Shown: positions 1 to 9,386, numbered from the stretch's first letter. The stretch: DNA of 64,000 nucleotides from an uncultured Clostridia bacterium (GCA_934162535.1 CAKPJC010000009.1:8596-72595), one strand, 5' to 3'. Numbers and translations are program-made. The notes: generated by a model from the sequence alone, not told the origin.

Positions 1-210
1 TCACATTGTTGTCCAACAAGTGTACAAGCTATATTAGGTGCAGGAAAATATAAGAAAGATTGTTTAACAGATTATTTGCAGCAAATATCAGAAAAGTGTG
101 AATTTAAAAAATGGTATTTTGGACATTACCATGATTATAGGCAAGTTAATTCGCAATATACATTGCTTTATGAAGATATAGTGCCATTGGAGTTTGAAAG
201 TATATTTTAA
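1..210 (+). CDS. Metallophosphoesterase family protein, C-terminal part
   Basis: The frame is open from the first base and stops at TAA 208-210, giving about 69 residues; the start lies outside the window. The piece contains a Cys/His-rich stretch (SHCCPTS) and later WYFGHYHDYR, the GHxH-type metal-binding motif near the end of calcineurin-like phosphoesterases, followed by a typical C-terminal strand. The substrate cannot be told from this fragment. The next gene follows after 21 bases and may be co-transcribed. The family call rests mainly on the GHYH motif. Confidence 0.6.
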   Translation, partial: SHCCPTSVQAILGAGKYKKDCLTDYLQQISEKCEFKKWYFGHYHDYRQVNSQYTLLYEDIVPLEFESIF

Positions 211-231
211 TCAGATAGGAGAAAAAATAAT

Positions 232-1059
232 ATGATGAAGTTAGAAGAATATGTTGAAAAAAGAAAAAAAGAAGATGGAATAAATGAATTTGATAAAAAT
301 AAAAAAGATGAAAATTTAAAAATATGTGTAAACTATATATTTGAATATTTTAATAATTATTTAAATATTACAGAACTAGAGGAAACAACAATAGCAAAAG
401 AAGAAAAATTAGATAAATATCGTAAAAAATTAAGAGATTATGATTCTGAAATAAGAGAATGGTTAGTAAATATATATTCTGAATATGGAAACTTTTTAGA
501 TAAGTCAATAGGAAGAGGCACAAGGATAGAACAAACTTATTTTTATTTATTAAGTGAAGAAAGTGAATTCAGAAGTTTATCTTATGAGTGCTATGCTGAG
601 TATATAAAGAGATTTCCATATTTAAAAGGGCAAGAAGAAATGTTATACAAATTTTTAAAAGAATATCATAGAGTGGAAAGTAATCAATCAAGGTGGAATA
701 TTCCATCGATAAATGAAGAAATAGATGAATGGATAGAGAAAACGAAAAATAAATATGGTGTAAATTTATGTGCTTTTGCTTTCGATTGGGTAAATTATTT
801 TTATGAAACTCCAGAAATATGGGGAAGTAAACACAAAAAGAAAAATAGTGAATCATATAGAGGATATGAATATGATTATAAAAATGGAGATAATTTATTT
901 AATATAGATTCATTATATAGGAACATGCCAAAGAAATCATTTACTAAAGGTAAAAAACAAGAATTTGAAATATTATTTATGTATTTTTGGTTGCACGAAA
1001 TGGAAGGAAATGAACAAGATTGGGATGAATATATTGATAAAATAGATAACCATAAATAA
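232..1059 (+). CDS. Hypothetical protein, 275 aa
   Basis: A soluble, highly charged protein with no signal peptide or membrane segment and no family I recognise. An AGGAG site at 217-221 supports the ATG at 232; a second ATG follows at once. The N-terminal 90 residues are Lys/Glu-rich and probably helical; the C-terminal half is rich in Trp, Tyr and Phe (for example WGSKHKKK and FMYFWLHEMEG). It lies just downstream of the phosphoesterase gene and upstream of a TPR protein in the same direction. Codon use matches its AT-rich neighbours. Confidence 0.75.
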   Translation: MMKLEEYVEKRKKEDGINEFDKNKKDENLKICVNYIFEYFNNYLNITELEETTIAKEEKLDKYRKKLRDYDSEIREWLVNIYSEYGNFLDKSIGRGTRIEQTYFYLLSEESEFRSLSYECYAEYIKRFPYLKGQEEMLYKFLKEYHRVESNQSRWNIPSINEEIDEWIEKTKNKYGVNLCAFAFDWVNYFYETPEIWGSKHKKKNSESYRGYEYDYKNGDNLFNIDSLYRNMPKKSFTKGKKQEFEILFMYFWLHEMEGNEQDWDEYIDKIDNHK

Positions 1060-1149
1060 TTATAAAAGTATAATTTTCTACAAGTTTCGACAAAATATTT
1101 GATTAAATAATGTTAATATAATAGTTAAAAAGTATCGAAAGGATTTACT

Positions 1150-3453
1150 ATGGAAGAACTAATTGAACTATTAAAACAAAATAAAGATAATGAAGCAAAA
1201 AAACTAATTGAAATTATGCTAAAAGATAAGAAACATGAAGAAGAATTTGCAAGGTTATATCATATGCTAGGAATGATAGAAGAACGAAAAGAAGAGAGAA
1301 ATACTTTAAAAGCGAAATATTATTATGAAAAGAGTATTAATTGCATTCCGAGTTTTAGATTTTCATATTATAGATACGACGACTTAGAGGTTGAAGATAA
1401 CAATATTGCAATAGGTTTTTTAAAAAAAGGACTAAAAGAATTTGAACAGGATATTGAATTATATAAAAGACTTTTTATTAGAGAAAGTAATAAAGAAAAG
1501 AACAAAATTATAGAGTATTTCTTAGAAAACAATATTGCAGATGAAAATATTTATAAAAGTTTTATAGAATATTCATATAGAGAGAAGAATTATAAAAGAA
1601 CAGTAGAATTAATAGAAAAAGTGAAATTTAAAGATAAGTCAAAAGAGCATTTTTATTATTTGTTAAAAATATCAAGTGAAATATTGGAAAACAAAGAATT
1701 AGAAAATAAAGAAGAAATAATAAAAAATATAACAGATATAATTAATGAAGATATTAAGAATGAACTAAAATACTGGCACTATATTATACTATTATATTTG
1801 GAAGAAGATGAAGAAAATGTTAGTGAAATAATGGAAAAAATTCCAATAAAATGTCAAATAGAGGATATGTATTTTTGGGAAAATGAAATTGATGTTGATT
1901 TAAATGATTTATATATGAAAATTTTCGAAGAATTAGAGAACTCTTTTACGAATAAAAAACAAGCAAAAATAAGAATAATGAAAGGCTCATATTTAAATAT
2001 CAAGATTAATAATGGAGAAGACATAAATTATAAATTAAAGGATATAAAGAATTTAATATCAGCTTTAAAATATTACGACTATGAAAAAGAAATATATATT
2101 CTAATATTTAATATGTATATAAATGTAGAAAAAAATTTTGAAGCATTTGACTTTGCAATAAAACAATATGCAGAGAATAGAATTGCTAGAGAAGTCTTTG
2201 GAAAGAAGAAATATGATTTTTATTTAGAATATACAAATAAAGAAGATTTAATAAAAATTGTAAATAGATTAATAATTATAAAGGATAATATTCAAAATTA
2301 TGATATTTCAGTAGGAGATTTAATAAGGACTTTTATAGATTGCATAGTAAAAGAGTTATTCAAAAGAGATATGTATGATTATATAGATAGATTAGTAAAA
2401 GATATTAAAATTAGACACTTATTGAAAATGAAGAATATTTTTGAAATAGCATATTCTCATAGGGATAAAAATGTGGCAAGACAATTATATGAATATTTAT
2501 TAGAAGAAAACCCTAATAATTCTGCATATAACAATAATTTAGGTGTTATCTATAAAGAAGAGGGAAATCTGTTTAAAGCTAAGGAGTATTTTGAAATTGC
2601 ATCAGCATCAGATCCAGAGGATAATATTTCATCTTCAAATTTAAAGGATGTTAATAAGAAAATAAGTGATTTATATGAAGCATATGAAGAAATTCAAAAA
2701 GAAAAAGTATGGGTGCTATCAAAATTGGAATTATTATATGAGCAAGTAGAAGATGGCATAATAACATGTTCATATAATGAACGACCTAAAATTTTAAAGA
2801 CTAGTCCAGAAAAAGCTCAAGAATTATTTGAGACATTTACTAATAAAAAATATATAGTGAAAATTAAAAGTCAAGATGATTGGGGAAGAAACCAATATAG
2901 ATTAAATGAATTGGTAAGAGATTATCTTCAAGAAAGAATAGAGTATATAGAAGCTAATAAAGAATATGAAAATATTTCAGGAAATATAAACATTGACTAT
3001 TTAAGTAGTATTGGATATACAGATGAATTAAAAAATAAAATAAGAAAAATAGAAGATAAAGAAATTGTTGAAATACTATTAAGAGATTTTAAAGAATGTG
3101 CAATAGCAATGGCAAGTAAACAAGAAAAAACTGCTATTGTATTATCAGGAAGCATGGCAGAGGCTTTACTAAATTATAAAGTACAAGAGAAGGGAATTAA
3201 AAATTATAGTTTAATAAAAGATGGTAAAGAGAGAAAAATTAAAGTTAAAGATATGGGATTAGCTGATTTACTAGAAGTTGCTCAAAAAGAATATATAATA
3301 CATCAGACAGATTATCATTTGACACAATTTTTACGAAATTATAGAAACTTAATACATCCAAGTGTAGAGCTTAGAAAAACTATGAATATTGAAACGGAAG
3401 AAACAGAATTAATATGGGGAATATTAAAAAAGATAATAAAAGATATTTTATAA
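1150..3453 (+). CDS. TPR-repeat protein with C-terminal HEPN-like helical domain, 767 aa
   Basis: A long helical protein. The clearest tetratricopeptide repeat is near residues 455-490 (NNLGVIYKEEGNLFKAKEYF); less regular helical pairs fill the N-terminal 450 residues. The last 100 residues contain RNYRNLIHP near residue 730, matching the R-N-x(3)-H pattern of HEPN folds, followed by a closing helix. TPR proteins act as scaffolds; HEPN domains are often RNases or binding modules in defence proteins. Linking this one to RNA or defence is inference. The start has a GAAAGGA site 5' of the ATG. A terminator follows at once. Confidence 0.7.
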   Translation: MEELIELLKQNKDNEAKKLIEIMLKDKKHEEEFARLYHMLGMIEERKEERNTLKAKYYYEKSINCIPSFRFSYYRYDDLEVEDNNIAIGFLKKGLKEFEQDIELYKRLFIRESNKEKNKIIEYFLENNIADENIYKSFIEYSYREKNYKRTVELIEKVKFKDKSKEHFYYLLKISSEILENKELENKEEIIKNITDIINEDIKNELKYWHYIILLYLEEDEENVSEIMEKIPIKCQIEDMYFWENEIDVDLNDLYMKIFEELENSFTNKKQAKIRIMKGSYLNIKINNGEDINYKLKDIKNLISALKYYDYEKEIYILIFNMYINVEKNFEAFDFAIKQYAENRIAREVFGKKKYDFYLEYTNKEDLIKIVNRLIIIKDNIQNYDISVGDLIRTFIDCIVKELFKRDMYDYIDRLVKDIKIRHLLKMKNIFEIAYSHRDKNVARQLYEYLLEENPNNSAYNNNLGVIYKEEGNLFKAKEYFEIASASDPEDNISSSNLKDVNKKISDLYEAYEEIQKEKVWVLSKLELLYEQVEDGIITCSYNERPKILKTSPEKAQELFETFTNKKYIVKIKSQDDWGRNQYRLNELVRDYLQERIEYIEANKEYENISGNINIDYLSSIGYTDELKNKIRKIEDKEIVEILLRDFKECAIAMASKQEKTAIVLSGSMAEALLNYKVQEKGIKNYSLIKDGKERKIKVKDMGLADLLEVAQKEYIIHQTDYHLTQFLRNYRNLIHPSVELRKTMNIETEETELIWGILKKIIKDIL

Positions 3454-3482
3454 AATACACATTATAATATGTGTATTTTTTA
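3453..3482 (+). terminator. Rho-independent terminator after the TPR gene
   Basis: Inverted repeat AAAATACAC / GTGTATTTT with a 9-base loop and a T-run, immediately after the TPR stop codon. It separates the chromosomal left flank from the element end. Confidence 0.75.
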
Positions 3483-3994
3483 CATCTTTAAGAAGTGGTT
3501 TCTTAGTCACACCTTGGTCACACTCTCTACAAAACTACACGATTTTAAACACAATTTAACACAAACAAAGCATCACCAATTTCACCGATTAACTTACTCT
3601 AACAAAGCATAACACAATTACACCAAACCCAGCAATATCAACACTTACGGGCTCATAACTCTAAGGTGAGGTTGAAATAATTTTGCTTTACAATTTTGAT
3701 TTAATCGTTACAGCTTGAGTGGTTGTGGTGATTTTTTTTATTCCTCAATTAGTTAACAATAATGACTAAAAATAGGCATTTTATGTGAAATTGGGGAAAA
3801 GTTGGGGAAGAAAATCTCCCAAAACGTTTATATTTCTAATAAAAATCCAGTAAAAGACTATGGGAAACCTAATTTTATAAATAGTAGTCTTTTACGTTAC
3901 ACATATAATCGTTGGAACAAAATCAAAAATTTTGACAACGATTTATTTTTATCGTGAAAAGTCTAATGACTTTAGTGAAATCTGAAAAAAGATT
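3454..3994. other. Gene-free left boundary of integrative element 1
   Basis: No gene is visible here. In order it holds TTGGTCACA-type repeats (about 3507-3526), a segment resembling a tRNA-Met anticodon arm and variable loop (ACGGGCTCATAACTCTAAGG, from 3646), the 19-base repeat TTGGGGAAAAGTTGGGGAA (3791-3809), and inverted repeats 3850-3860/3885-3895 and 3907-3914/3936-3943 just past the integrase 3' end. I read it as an attachment region with integrase arm sites plus integrase terminators. Confidence 0.6.
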
Positions 3995-5194
3995 TTAGAC
4001 TAATTTTTGTTGTGGCAGTAGTAAGTTTTCTAAAGCATTTCCTGCATTTCTATTATGAGAAATAATAGGATGCACATAGAAATTAAATGTTGTTGTAATT
4101 TGTGCATGTCCAAGTCTTGCTGCTACAACTGCTACATCAATATTTTGTGATATTAAAAGTGTAGCATTTGTGTGTCTTAATCCGTGAAAATTAATTACAG
4201 GTAGTCCTATTTGACCAACATATTTTACAAACCATTTGCTTATTGTAGAAGGGTGCATAGGTTTGCCATCAGCTTGTACAAATAACCTATTAGAATCAGT
4301 CCATAATTCACCACAGAACGATTTTTGTTCATCATACCATAACTTATATTGCTCAAGTAGAGAAACAACGAAATCTGGAATTGCAACTTCTCTGATAGAA
4401 CTTTCTGTTTTAGGTGTTTTTGTAAATACACCTTTGTCAGCTAAATATTGGCTAGAACGATTTATACTAACAATTCCTGTTTTTAAATCAATATCTTGCC
4501 ATTCTAATCCCATTAATTCGCCTAAACGAACACCAGTAAATATTGTAAGAATGATTGCAACTTTATATTTTATTTGATCTTCACCAAGTGAGGATAGATT
4601 GTGTAATAATATTTTGCATTGCTCATCATCATAGTATCTTCTTTTTGGTTTTCTTGCTTTTGGTGGTTGAACACGTTCGGCAGGATTAGATATAATTAGT
4701 TGCCAATATACTGCTTTATGAAGCATTGCTCTTAATAATCTGTGATGTTCTAATATTGTTTTTCCAGATAAGGGTTTTAATGTTTTCCTACCATTGTTGC
4801 CTTTTTTTCTAACTAACTGAGTATCTCTACTAAGTAAATCATAAAAATGCATGATGTCAGTTGGTTTGATTTTATTAATATAGAAATGTCCAAAGTAGGG
4901 TAGAAGTCTTGTTTCTAATATTCTACAATATCTCTTGTATGTTGATGGTGCTAGTTCTTTTGATGCATAGTCTCTTTTCCATATTTCTGTGAATTCAGAG
5001 AATTTTAAGGATTTGCCTTCTACAAACATTCCATTTTGAACATCAGCAACGAATTTTGCTAGTTCTATTTCTGCTTCTTTTTTGGTTCCGTGTATTGTTT
5101 TGGTTTTCTTTATAGGTTTTCCTTGCAAGTCGTATCCTGCAAGACATACTAGTCTATAACTATTTTTCCCTCTTTTTTCAATACTCCCAGCCAT
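3995..5194 (-). CDS. int: Tyrosine recombinase (integrase) of element 1
   Basis: About 399 residues. The N-terminal AP2-like arm-binding domain (residues 1-60), a SAM-like core-binding domain (about 60-170) and a C-terminal catalytic domain are visible. Catalytic residues are Arg in TGVRLGE, the His-x-x-Arg of HGLRHTNAT, the GHA box and the Tyr nucleophile in NFYVH. I chose ATG 5194 because AAAGGAGGTG lies 9 bases upstream; the GTG at 5206 overlaps that site. The gene sits at the extreme left end with its 3' end facing the attachment site, as in Tn916-like and tRNA-targeting elements, and should catalyse integration and, with the excisionase at 7830, excision. Confidence 0.93.
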   Translation of the reverse strand: MAGSIEKRGKNSYRLVCLAGYDLQGKPIKKTKTIHGTKKEAEIELAKFVADVQNGMFVEGKSLKFSEFTEIWKRDYASKELAPSTYKRYCRILETRLLPYFGHFYINKIKPTDIMHFYDLLSRDTQLVRKKGNNGRKTLKPLSGKTILEHHRLLRAMLHKAVYWQLIISNPAERVQPPKARKPKRRYYDDEQCKILLHNLSSLGEDQIKYKVAIILTIFTGVRLGELMGLEWQDIDLKTGIVSINRSSQYLADKGVFTKTPKTESSIREVAIPDFVVSLLEQYKLWYDEQKSFCGELWTDSNRLFVQADGKPMHPSTISKWFVKYVGQIGLPVINFHGLRHTNATLLISQNIDVAVVAARLGHAQITTTFNFYVHPIISHNRNAGNALENLLLPQQKLV

Positions 5195-5245
5195 TACCTT
5201 TTTCACCTCCTTTCAGGCATACCTATGGGTGGGAGAGAATAAAAT

Positions 5246-6349
5246 TTACTGGTTGTTATTAATATTTAATAATTTTTCTGTTTCTTCTGAAAAGTCTTTA
5301 GTATATTTTTTAGATATCCAACCAGTTAAATGAACGTTATTTTCTGTATCTATATATTCAACTTTTAACCAATATGGTTTTGAGTCTATAATTTTTATAA
5401 CATTTAGATAATAAAGCTTTCCCATAATATCTGAATTTGTTGATGGTTGTTTTCTTACATTAAGAATATCAGTAATAACAATTCTATAATTTTTATAATC
5501 TTCTGTAGTTATTACTTCTTTTTCATTTAAAAAATTATTTTTTAAATAATTTTTGGCATAAGTATAACCGTCTTCTAATATAAATGAACTTAAGCTTGAT
5601 ACAAACCAAAATGCAATAATTAATATAAATGCTGCTAATTTATTATTTTTTATATCATCATATGATAGAGTTCCTGTAAATAGCTTAGCAATAAAACTAT
5701 CTGATAGATGAGTTGCAGAATCATTTATCAAAGTGTTATCATCTATTTCAAAATCCTCTAATGTAATGTCTGGTGCAATATTTTGAATATTTTCTGTAAA
5801 TGTACTATATGAATTTGTGTCTAAATGATCATATATATTATCAACCCATGAATAGAGTGTACTATTGTTAAGTTTATCAAAAGCAGATATTAACTTTTCA
5901 TTTAAAACATTATAATTAATTTGATTTAAACTATTAAAAGCAGAGCTTAACTTTTCGTTTAAAGCATTATAATTAATCTGATTTAAGCTGTTAAAAGCAG
6001 AGTTTAACTTTTTATTAAAAGTATTATAATTAATCTGATTTAAGCTGTTAAAAGCAGAGTTTAACTTTTCATTTAAAGTATTATAATTAATTTGATTTAA
6101 ACTGTTAAAAGCAAAGTTTAACTTTTCATTTAAAGTATTATAATTAATTTGATTCAAGCTGTTAAAAGCAGAGTTTAACTTTTCATTTACAGTATTATAA
6201 TTAAATTGTCTTAAACTACTAAAAGAATAATTAAAATTTTTATTTAAATTATTAATATTATCTATATTATTTAAATTGGAAGAGTTTTTTTCTTTTTTAG
6301 AAAAATGTTTTTCGAGATCTTTTTTATCATTTTTTTTCTTGTCTTGCAT
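5246..6349 (-). CDS. Membrane protein with six 19-aa repeats and an SH3-like domain
   Basis: 367 residues in four parts: a charged Lys/Asn-rich N-terminus (1-48), six tandem 19-residue repeats of the form INYNTLNEKLNSAFNSLNQ (about 49-162), an acidic linker with one hydrophobic helix (AAFILIIAFWFVSSL, about residue 240), and a C-terminal bacterial SH3-like domain with RIVITDILNVRKQPSTN and GWISKKY. The repeats are predicted amphipathic or coiled helices. Bacterial SH3 domains usually bind peptidoglycan or surface components, suggesting an envelope-associated role, but no signal peptide is present. It is next to the integrase and probably co-transcribed with the gene at 6364-7665. Function unknown. 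Confidence 0.7.
   Translation of the reverse strand: MQDKKKNDKKDLEKHFSKKEKNSSNLNNIDNINNLNKNFNYSFSSLRQFNYNTVNEKLNSAFNSLNQINYNTLNEKLNFAFNSLNQINYNTLNEKLNSAFNSLNQINYNTFNKKLNSAFNSLNQINYNALNEKLSSAFNSLNQINYNVLNEKLISAFDKLNNSTLYSWVDNIYDHLDTNSYSTFTENIQNIAPDITLEDFEIDDNTLINDSATHLSDSFIAKLFTGTLSYDDIKNNKLAAFILIIAFWFVSSLSSFILEDGYTYAKNYLKNNFLNEKEVITTEDYKNYRIVITDILNVRKQPSTNSDIMGKLYYLNVIKIIDSKPYWLKVEYIDTENNVHLTGWISKKYTKDFSEETEKLLNINNNQ
5864..6205 (-). repeat. Six tandem 57-bp in-frame coding repeats
   Basis: The unit encodes INYNTLNEKLNSAFNSLNQ with few substitutions; units 2 to 4 are nearly identical at the DNA level. The period is a multiple of three, so copy number could change without breaking the frame. 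Confidence 0.9.
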
Positions 6350-6363
6350 TATAATTTCCTCCT

Positions 6364-7665
6364 TTATTTATTTTTATCTAACCATTTATCAAATTCATCA
6401 TAAGTCTTTAGTCCATGTCTAATATCATTCATGAATTGATTAGCTTCTTTCTTCCACTGTTCATAAGCTTCTCGAGAATATATATCAGGATGTCTACTTA
6501 ATAGAGTAGCTTTTTTTGAATATATACTTCTATATTTTCCATAAGCAGGTTCCTTTGTTTCTTTTCTTTTTTGAGATAGTTGATTTCCAACATCTTTACA
6601 ACTTTTATTTTGAGAATAAATGTTATCACAATAATATGTGTTTGATTTAGTTGTTGTAAAATATCTATGACAATTTTTACATTGTCTAATCATGACAGAA
6701 TTATTCAATACAATATTATATAGAAAAATATAAAACATAGTATATATATTAGTAGTAATAATACCATAACCACTACAAATTTTTGAACCGTTTGCATCGA
6801 ATTTTCTGATTTTTTCTATTAATTCTGTAGTATCTTTATGTTTTAAATATTCTAAATCTGTAGAAGGATAATAAAAATTAAATAGTCCTTTATGATAGTA
6901 ACTTTGCGAAAAGTCATCTAAATCTTTATGATTTTGTTCATAGAAAACATAAAATTTTTGTTTTAAAGTAAGAGATTCTAGAGCTTGACTATTATTATAA
7001 CCATATAAAAAATCAACGAATTTTTTAAATAGTTTTTGAATTTGAACAATATTTTTTCTAGAATTTTCATAAACTTTTACGGCAAGTGAAATGATTAATT
7101 TTATATCTGTTAATTCGTCTATTTCTAAATTTTCTAAATCTTCTTCAGACAAACTATCTATAAACATTCCAAAATATTTTGTAAAAAATACAAAAAAATT
7201 GTTAAATTTACTAAAATCAAAATTTAAGAATTCTGCTAATGTTTCTCCACTATAATCAAGAATAGCATTTGAATCGATAACTAAATATCCTGATAAATTA
7301 TCTATATCATCATCAGTAGTTAGGCATCTTAATGCATTAGGAGCTTTATAGTCTACATCAAAGCATTTAGCCTTATATTCTTTTGCAAGTTTTTTAATTT
7401 CATCATCAGAATTTAATTCAATTACTTTAGCTAAAAATTCATTATCAATTTCTTCATTGTGCTTTAATTTTTCTCGATCTTCTTTGCTATAGTTTTCAGA
7501 TATATATTTCTCTGTATCATCTGCAGAATTTACTCTATCAGAAAAAGCAACAGGAATACGATATTTATTAGGTGTATATAAAATTGATTTTAGTTCTAAT
7601 CCTAAAAGTTTACCATCTATAAGCGATGTAATTTTTATTTCTTTATTAAAGTCAGTTCTTTTCAT
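6364..7665 (-). CDS. DUF6076-like protein with C-terminal zinc-binding motif
   Basis: About 433 residues; start at ATG 7665 (TGGAGA site upstream), since the TTG at 7677 overlaps the ribosome site. The middle is helical without a recognised fold. The C-terminal quarter has a zinc-ribbon-like motif, CKNCHRYFTTTKSNTYYCDN, followed by a basic helix, resembling DUF6076/CGNR-type nucleic-acid-binding tails. Such proteins are common near integrases of clostridial elements. It is divergent from the excisionase operon and shares its control region. The family name is from memory of the motif; function is unknown. Confidence 0.6.
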   Translation of the reverse strand: MKRTDFNKEIKITSLIDGKLLGLELKSILYTPNKYRIPVAFSDRVNSADDTEKYISENYSKEDREKLKHNEEIDNEFLAKVIELNSDDEIKKLAKEYKAKCFDVDYKAPNALRCLTTDDDIDNLSGYLVIDSNAILDYSGETLAEFLNFDFSKFNNFFVFFTKYFGMFIDSLSEEDLENLEIDELTDIKLIISLAVKVYENSRKNIVQIQKLFKKFVDFLYGYNNSQALESLTLKQKFYVFYEQNHKDLDDFSQSYYHKGLFNFYYPSTDLEYLKHKDTTELIEKIRKFDANGSKICSGYGIITTNIYTMFYIFLYNIVLNNSVMIRQCKNCHRYFTTTKSNTYYCDNIYSQNKSCKDVGNQLSQKRKETKEPAYGKYRSIYSKKATLLSRHPDIYSREAYEQWKKEANQFMNDIRHGLKTYDEFDKWLDKNK

Positions 7666-7690
7666 TAATTTCTCCAATCTGACAATTTAT

Positions 7691-7804
7691 TTTATTAAAG
7701 TCTTAAAAACTATTGTTTTCAAACTTTAATAAAATTCAAAAATAGTCTTTACATTGTTAACTATTGATATTATAATTCGATTGTTGACAAAAGTCAATAG
7801 TTAA
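7691..7804. promoter_or_regulatory. Divergent control region with two long inverted repeats
   Basis: Two perfect 11-base inverted repeats: TTTATTAAAGT (7691-7701) with ACTTTAATAAA (7723-7733), and TTAACTATTGA (7757-7767) with TCAATAGTTAA (7794-7804). The second embraces a rightward promoter with -35 TTTACA (7748-7753) and -10 TATAAT (7771-7776), 17 bases apart, reading into the excisionase. The layout suggests repressor-controlled switching between the divergent operons. Confidence 0.65.
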
Positions 7805-7829
7805 ATTCAAAAAACAGGAGGTGATAACT

Positions 7830-8030
7830 ATGGAATTACAAAAAGTTCAAAGAACTACACTAACAATGAAAGAAGCAGCAGAATATTTAGGAATATCTTA
7901 TTGGTTAATTAATCAATTAGTAAGAAGAAAACAAATACCATGCTCAAAAGTTGGTGGAAAATTTCTATTTAGAATTCAAGTATTAGACGAATATCTAAGT
8001 AGAAAAGAAAAAGAATCAATTAAATATTAA
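7830..8030 (+). CDS. xis: Excisionase / MerR-like HTH protein
   Basis: 66 residues; ATG 7830 is preferred because AGGAGGTG (7816-7823) lies 6 bases upstream, while the GTG at 7821 is inside it. The core TMKEAAEYLGISYWLINQLVRRKQIPCSKVG is a winged helix-turn-helix of the excisionase/MerR type. It should bind element ends and steer the integrase to excision, and may also regulate its operon. First gene of the replication operon. Confidence 0.85.
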   Translation: MELQKVQRTTLTMKEAAEYLGISYWLINQLVRRKQIPCSKVGGKFLFRIQVLDEYLSRKEKESIKY

Positions 8031-8056
8031 TTGAAAGAAAGCGAGAAAAGGAGGCT

Positions 8057-8575
8057 ATGTATGAAATACCGTGGTTTAAAACAGAAACTACAATATTTTC
8101 AAACAGGAAAATTCAAATAATTCTAAAACTTCCTGAAGGAGACACTTATTTTAGAGTGTGGATTCAATTAATTGCATTAGCAGTTGAATGTAATAATAGA
8201 GGAAGATTAGAAATTGGAACAAATAATCCAATGACAATTCAAAATTTTTCAAAGATTATGGGAAAATCTAATAAAAAAATTGAAAAAATTTTGAAAAAGT
8301 TTCTAGAATTAGAAATGTTAAAAAAAGAAGGGGAAACATTTCTAATAAAAAATTGGGACAAGTATCAAAGTATTGAAAAATATGAAAAATATCAAATGCA
8401 AAACAGAGAAAGGCAAAGAAAATATCGTGAAAAGCATAAAAGTGAAATCGAAGAAAGTAACGTTATCAAAATGTTAGATAACGAAGAAGAAAAGAATACA
8501 AAAGATATAGAAAATAAAAAAGAAGAAAATATAAGAGAGGAGAATGAAAATGGATTTAGGCAATACAAAATTTAA
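8057..8575 (+). CDS. Phage-type replisome organizer, N-terminal domain protein
   Basis: 172 residues. The N-terminal 110 residues (starting MYEIPWFKTETTIFSN, with a predicted winged helix) match the replisome-organizer family found in phages and mobile elements, which brings the helicase loader to an origin. The C-terminal 60 residues are a low-complexity charged tail. GGAGG lies only 2 bases before the ATG, unusually close, but no other in-frame start fits. The end overlaps the DnaC-like gene, so the two are translationally coupled and probably act together in element replication. Confidence 0.75.
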   Translation: MYEIPWFKTETTIFSNRKIQIILKLPEGDTYFRVWIQLIALAVECNNRGRLEIGTNNPMTIQNFSKIMGKSNKKIEKILKKFLELEMLKKEGETFLIKNWDKYQSIEKYEKYQMQNRERQRKYREKHKSEIEESNVIKMLDNEEEKNTKDIENKKEENIREENENGFRQYKI

Positions 8576-9386
8576 TGAAATTATTCACAAAGAGTTCAAA
8601 AGATGTGAATTTTGTAATAAAGAATTAACACCAATAGGATTTGATTATTTATATGCTAATATTTCTCCTGATGCAATTAAATACGAAAGATGTGATTGTA
8701 GTAAAGCACAAGAGTATTGGAAAAAAAGAGATGAGCAAGAATATGAAATTCAGAAAAGAAAATATTTAAGGGATGTTATAAACAAGCTATACAAACAGAA
8801 CTATAATGAAAGAAAATTTCAAAATCTGAACTTTGAAAATTTTAATATTAATTCTGACAATGAAATAGCAGTAAAAGTTGCTAAAGATTATACAAGCAAA
8901 TGTATAACAAAAATACAAACTAAAGGACTGATAATAACAGGCGAGTCAGGACTTGGAAAAACACATTTAGCAGCATCAATTGCTAACAAATTAATTGAAA
9001 ATGATAAGATTGTATTAATGGGAAGATTAACGACTTTACTAGACATGATAAAAGAAACATTTAGAGACAATACAAAGTCAGAAAATGAATTAATAGAGCT
9101 ATATTCAAATGTAGATATGATTATAATTGATGATCTGGGAACAGAAAAAATAAGTCAGTGGGCATTGGAAAAATTATATACAATTATTGAAAATCGAAAT
9201 GAAAATAGATTACCAATAATCATTACAACAAGATTTGATAAGCAGGGATTAATAGAAAGATTTAGTCAAAGTCAAGATGAACAATTAGTAGATGCAATTA
9301 TCTCAAAATTGTATCAAATGTGTTATGGAATAACACTAAAAAATATAAAAGAAAAAGCTAGCACAAGCAACCAAACTAAATGCTAA
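8550..9386 (+). CDS. dnaC: DnaC/IstB-like AAA+ helicase loader
   Basis: 278 residues from ATG 8550 (AGAGGAG, 7 bases upstream; a closer ATG at 8544 is less likely). An N-terminal Cys cluster (CEFCNKEL and CDCSKAQEYW) is a zinc-binding motif often seen in element-borne DnaC. Walker A is GESGLGKTH, Walker B is MIIIDDLG, and an arginine-finger-like segment follows. The protein loads the replicative helicase at an origin chosen by the upstream replisome organizer. Start and upstream stop overlap by 26 bases. Confidence 0.85.
   Translation: MDLGNTKFNEIIHKEFKRCEFCNKELTPIGFDYLYANISPDAIKYERCDCSKAQEYWKKRDEQEYEIQKRKYLRDVINKLYKQNYNERKFQNLNFENFNINSDNEIAVKVAKDYTSKCITKIQTKGLIITGESGLGKTHLAASIANKLIENDKIVLMGRLTTLLDMIKETFRDNTKSENELIELYSNVDMIIIDDLGTEKISQWALEKLYTIIENRNENRLPIIITTRFDKQGLIERFSQSQDEQLVDAIISKLYQMCYGITLKNIKEKASTSNQTKC

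Noticed and set aside
5864..6205. CRISPR-like array
   Set aside because: The 57-bp units are contiguous, in frame and coding, with no unique spacers; no cas genes are present.
7821..7829. GTG start for the excisionase
   Set aside because: It lies inside the AGGAGGTG ribosome site; the ATG at 7830 has proper spacing.
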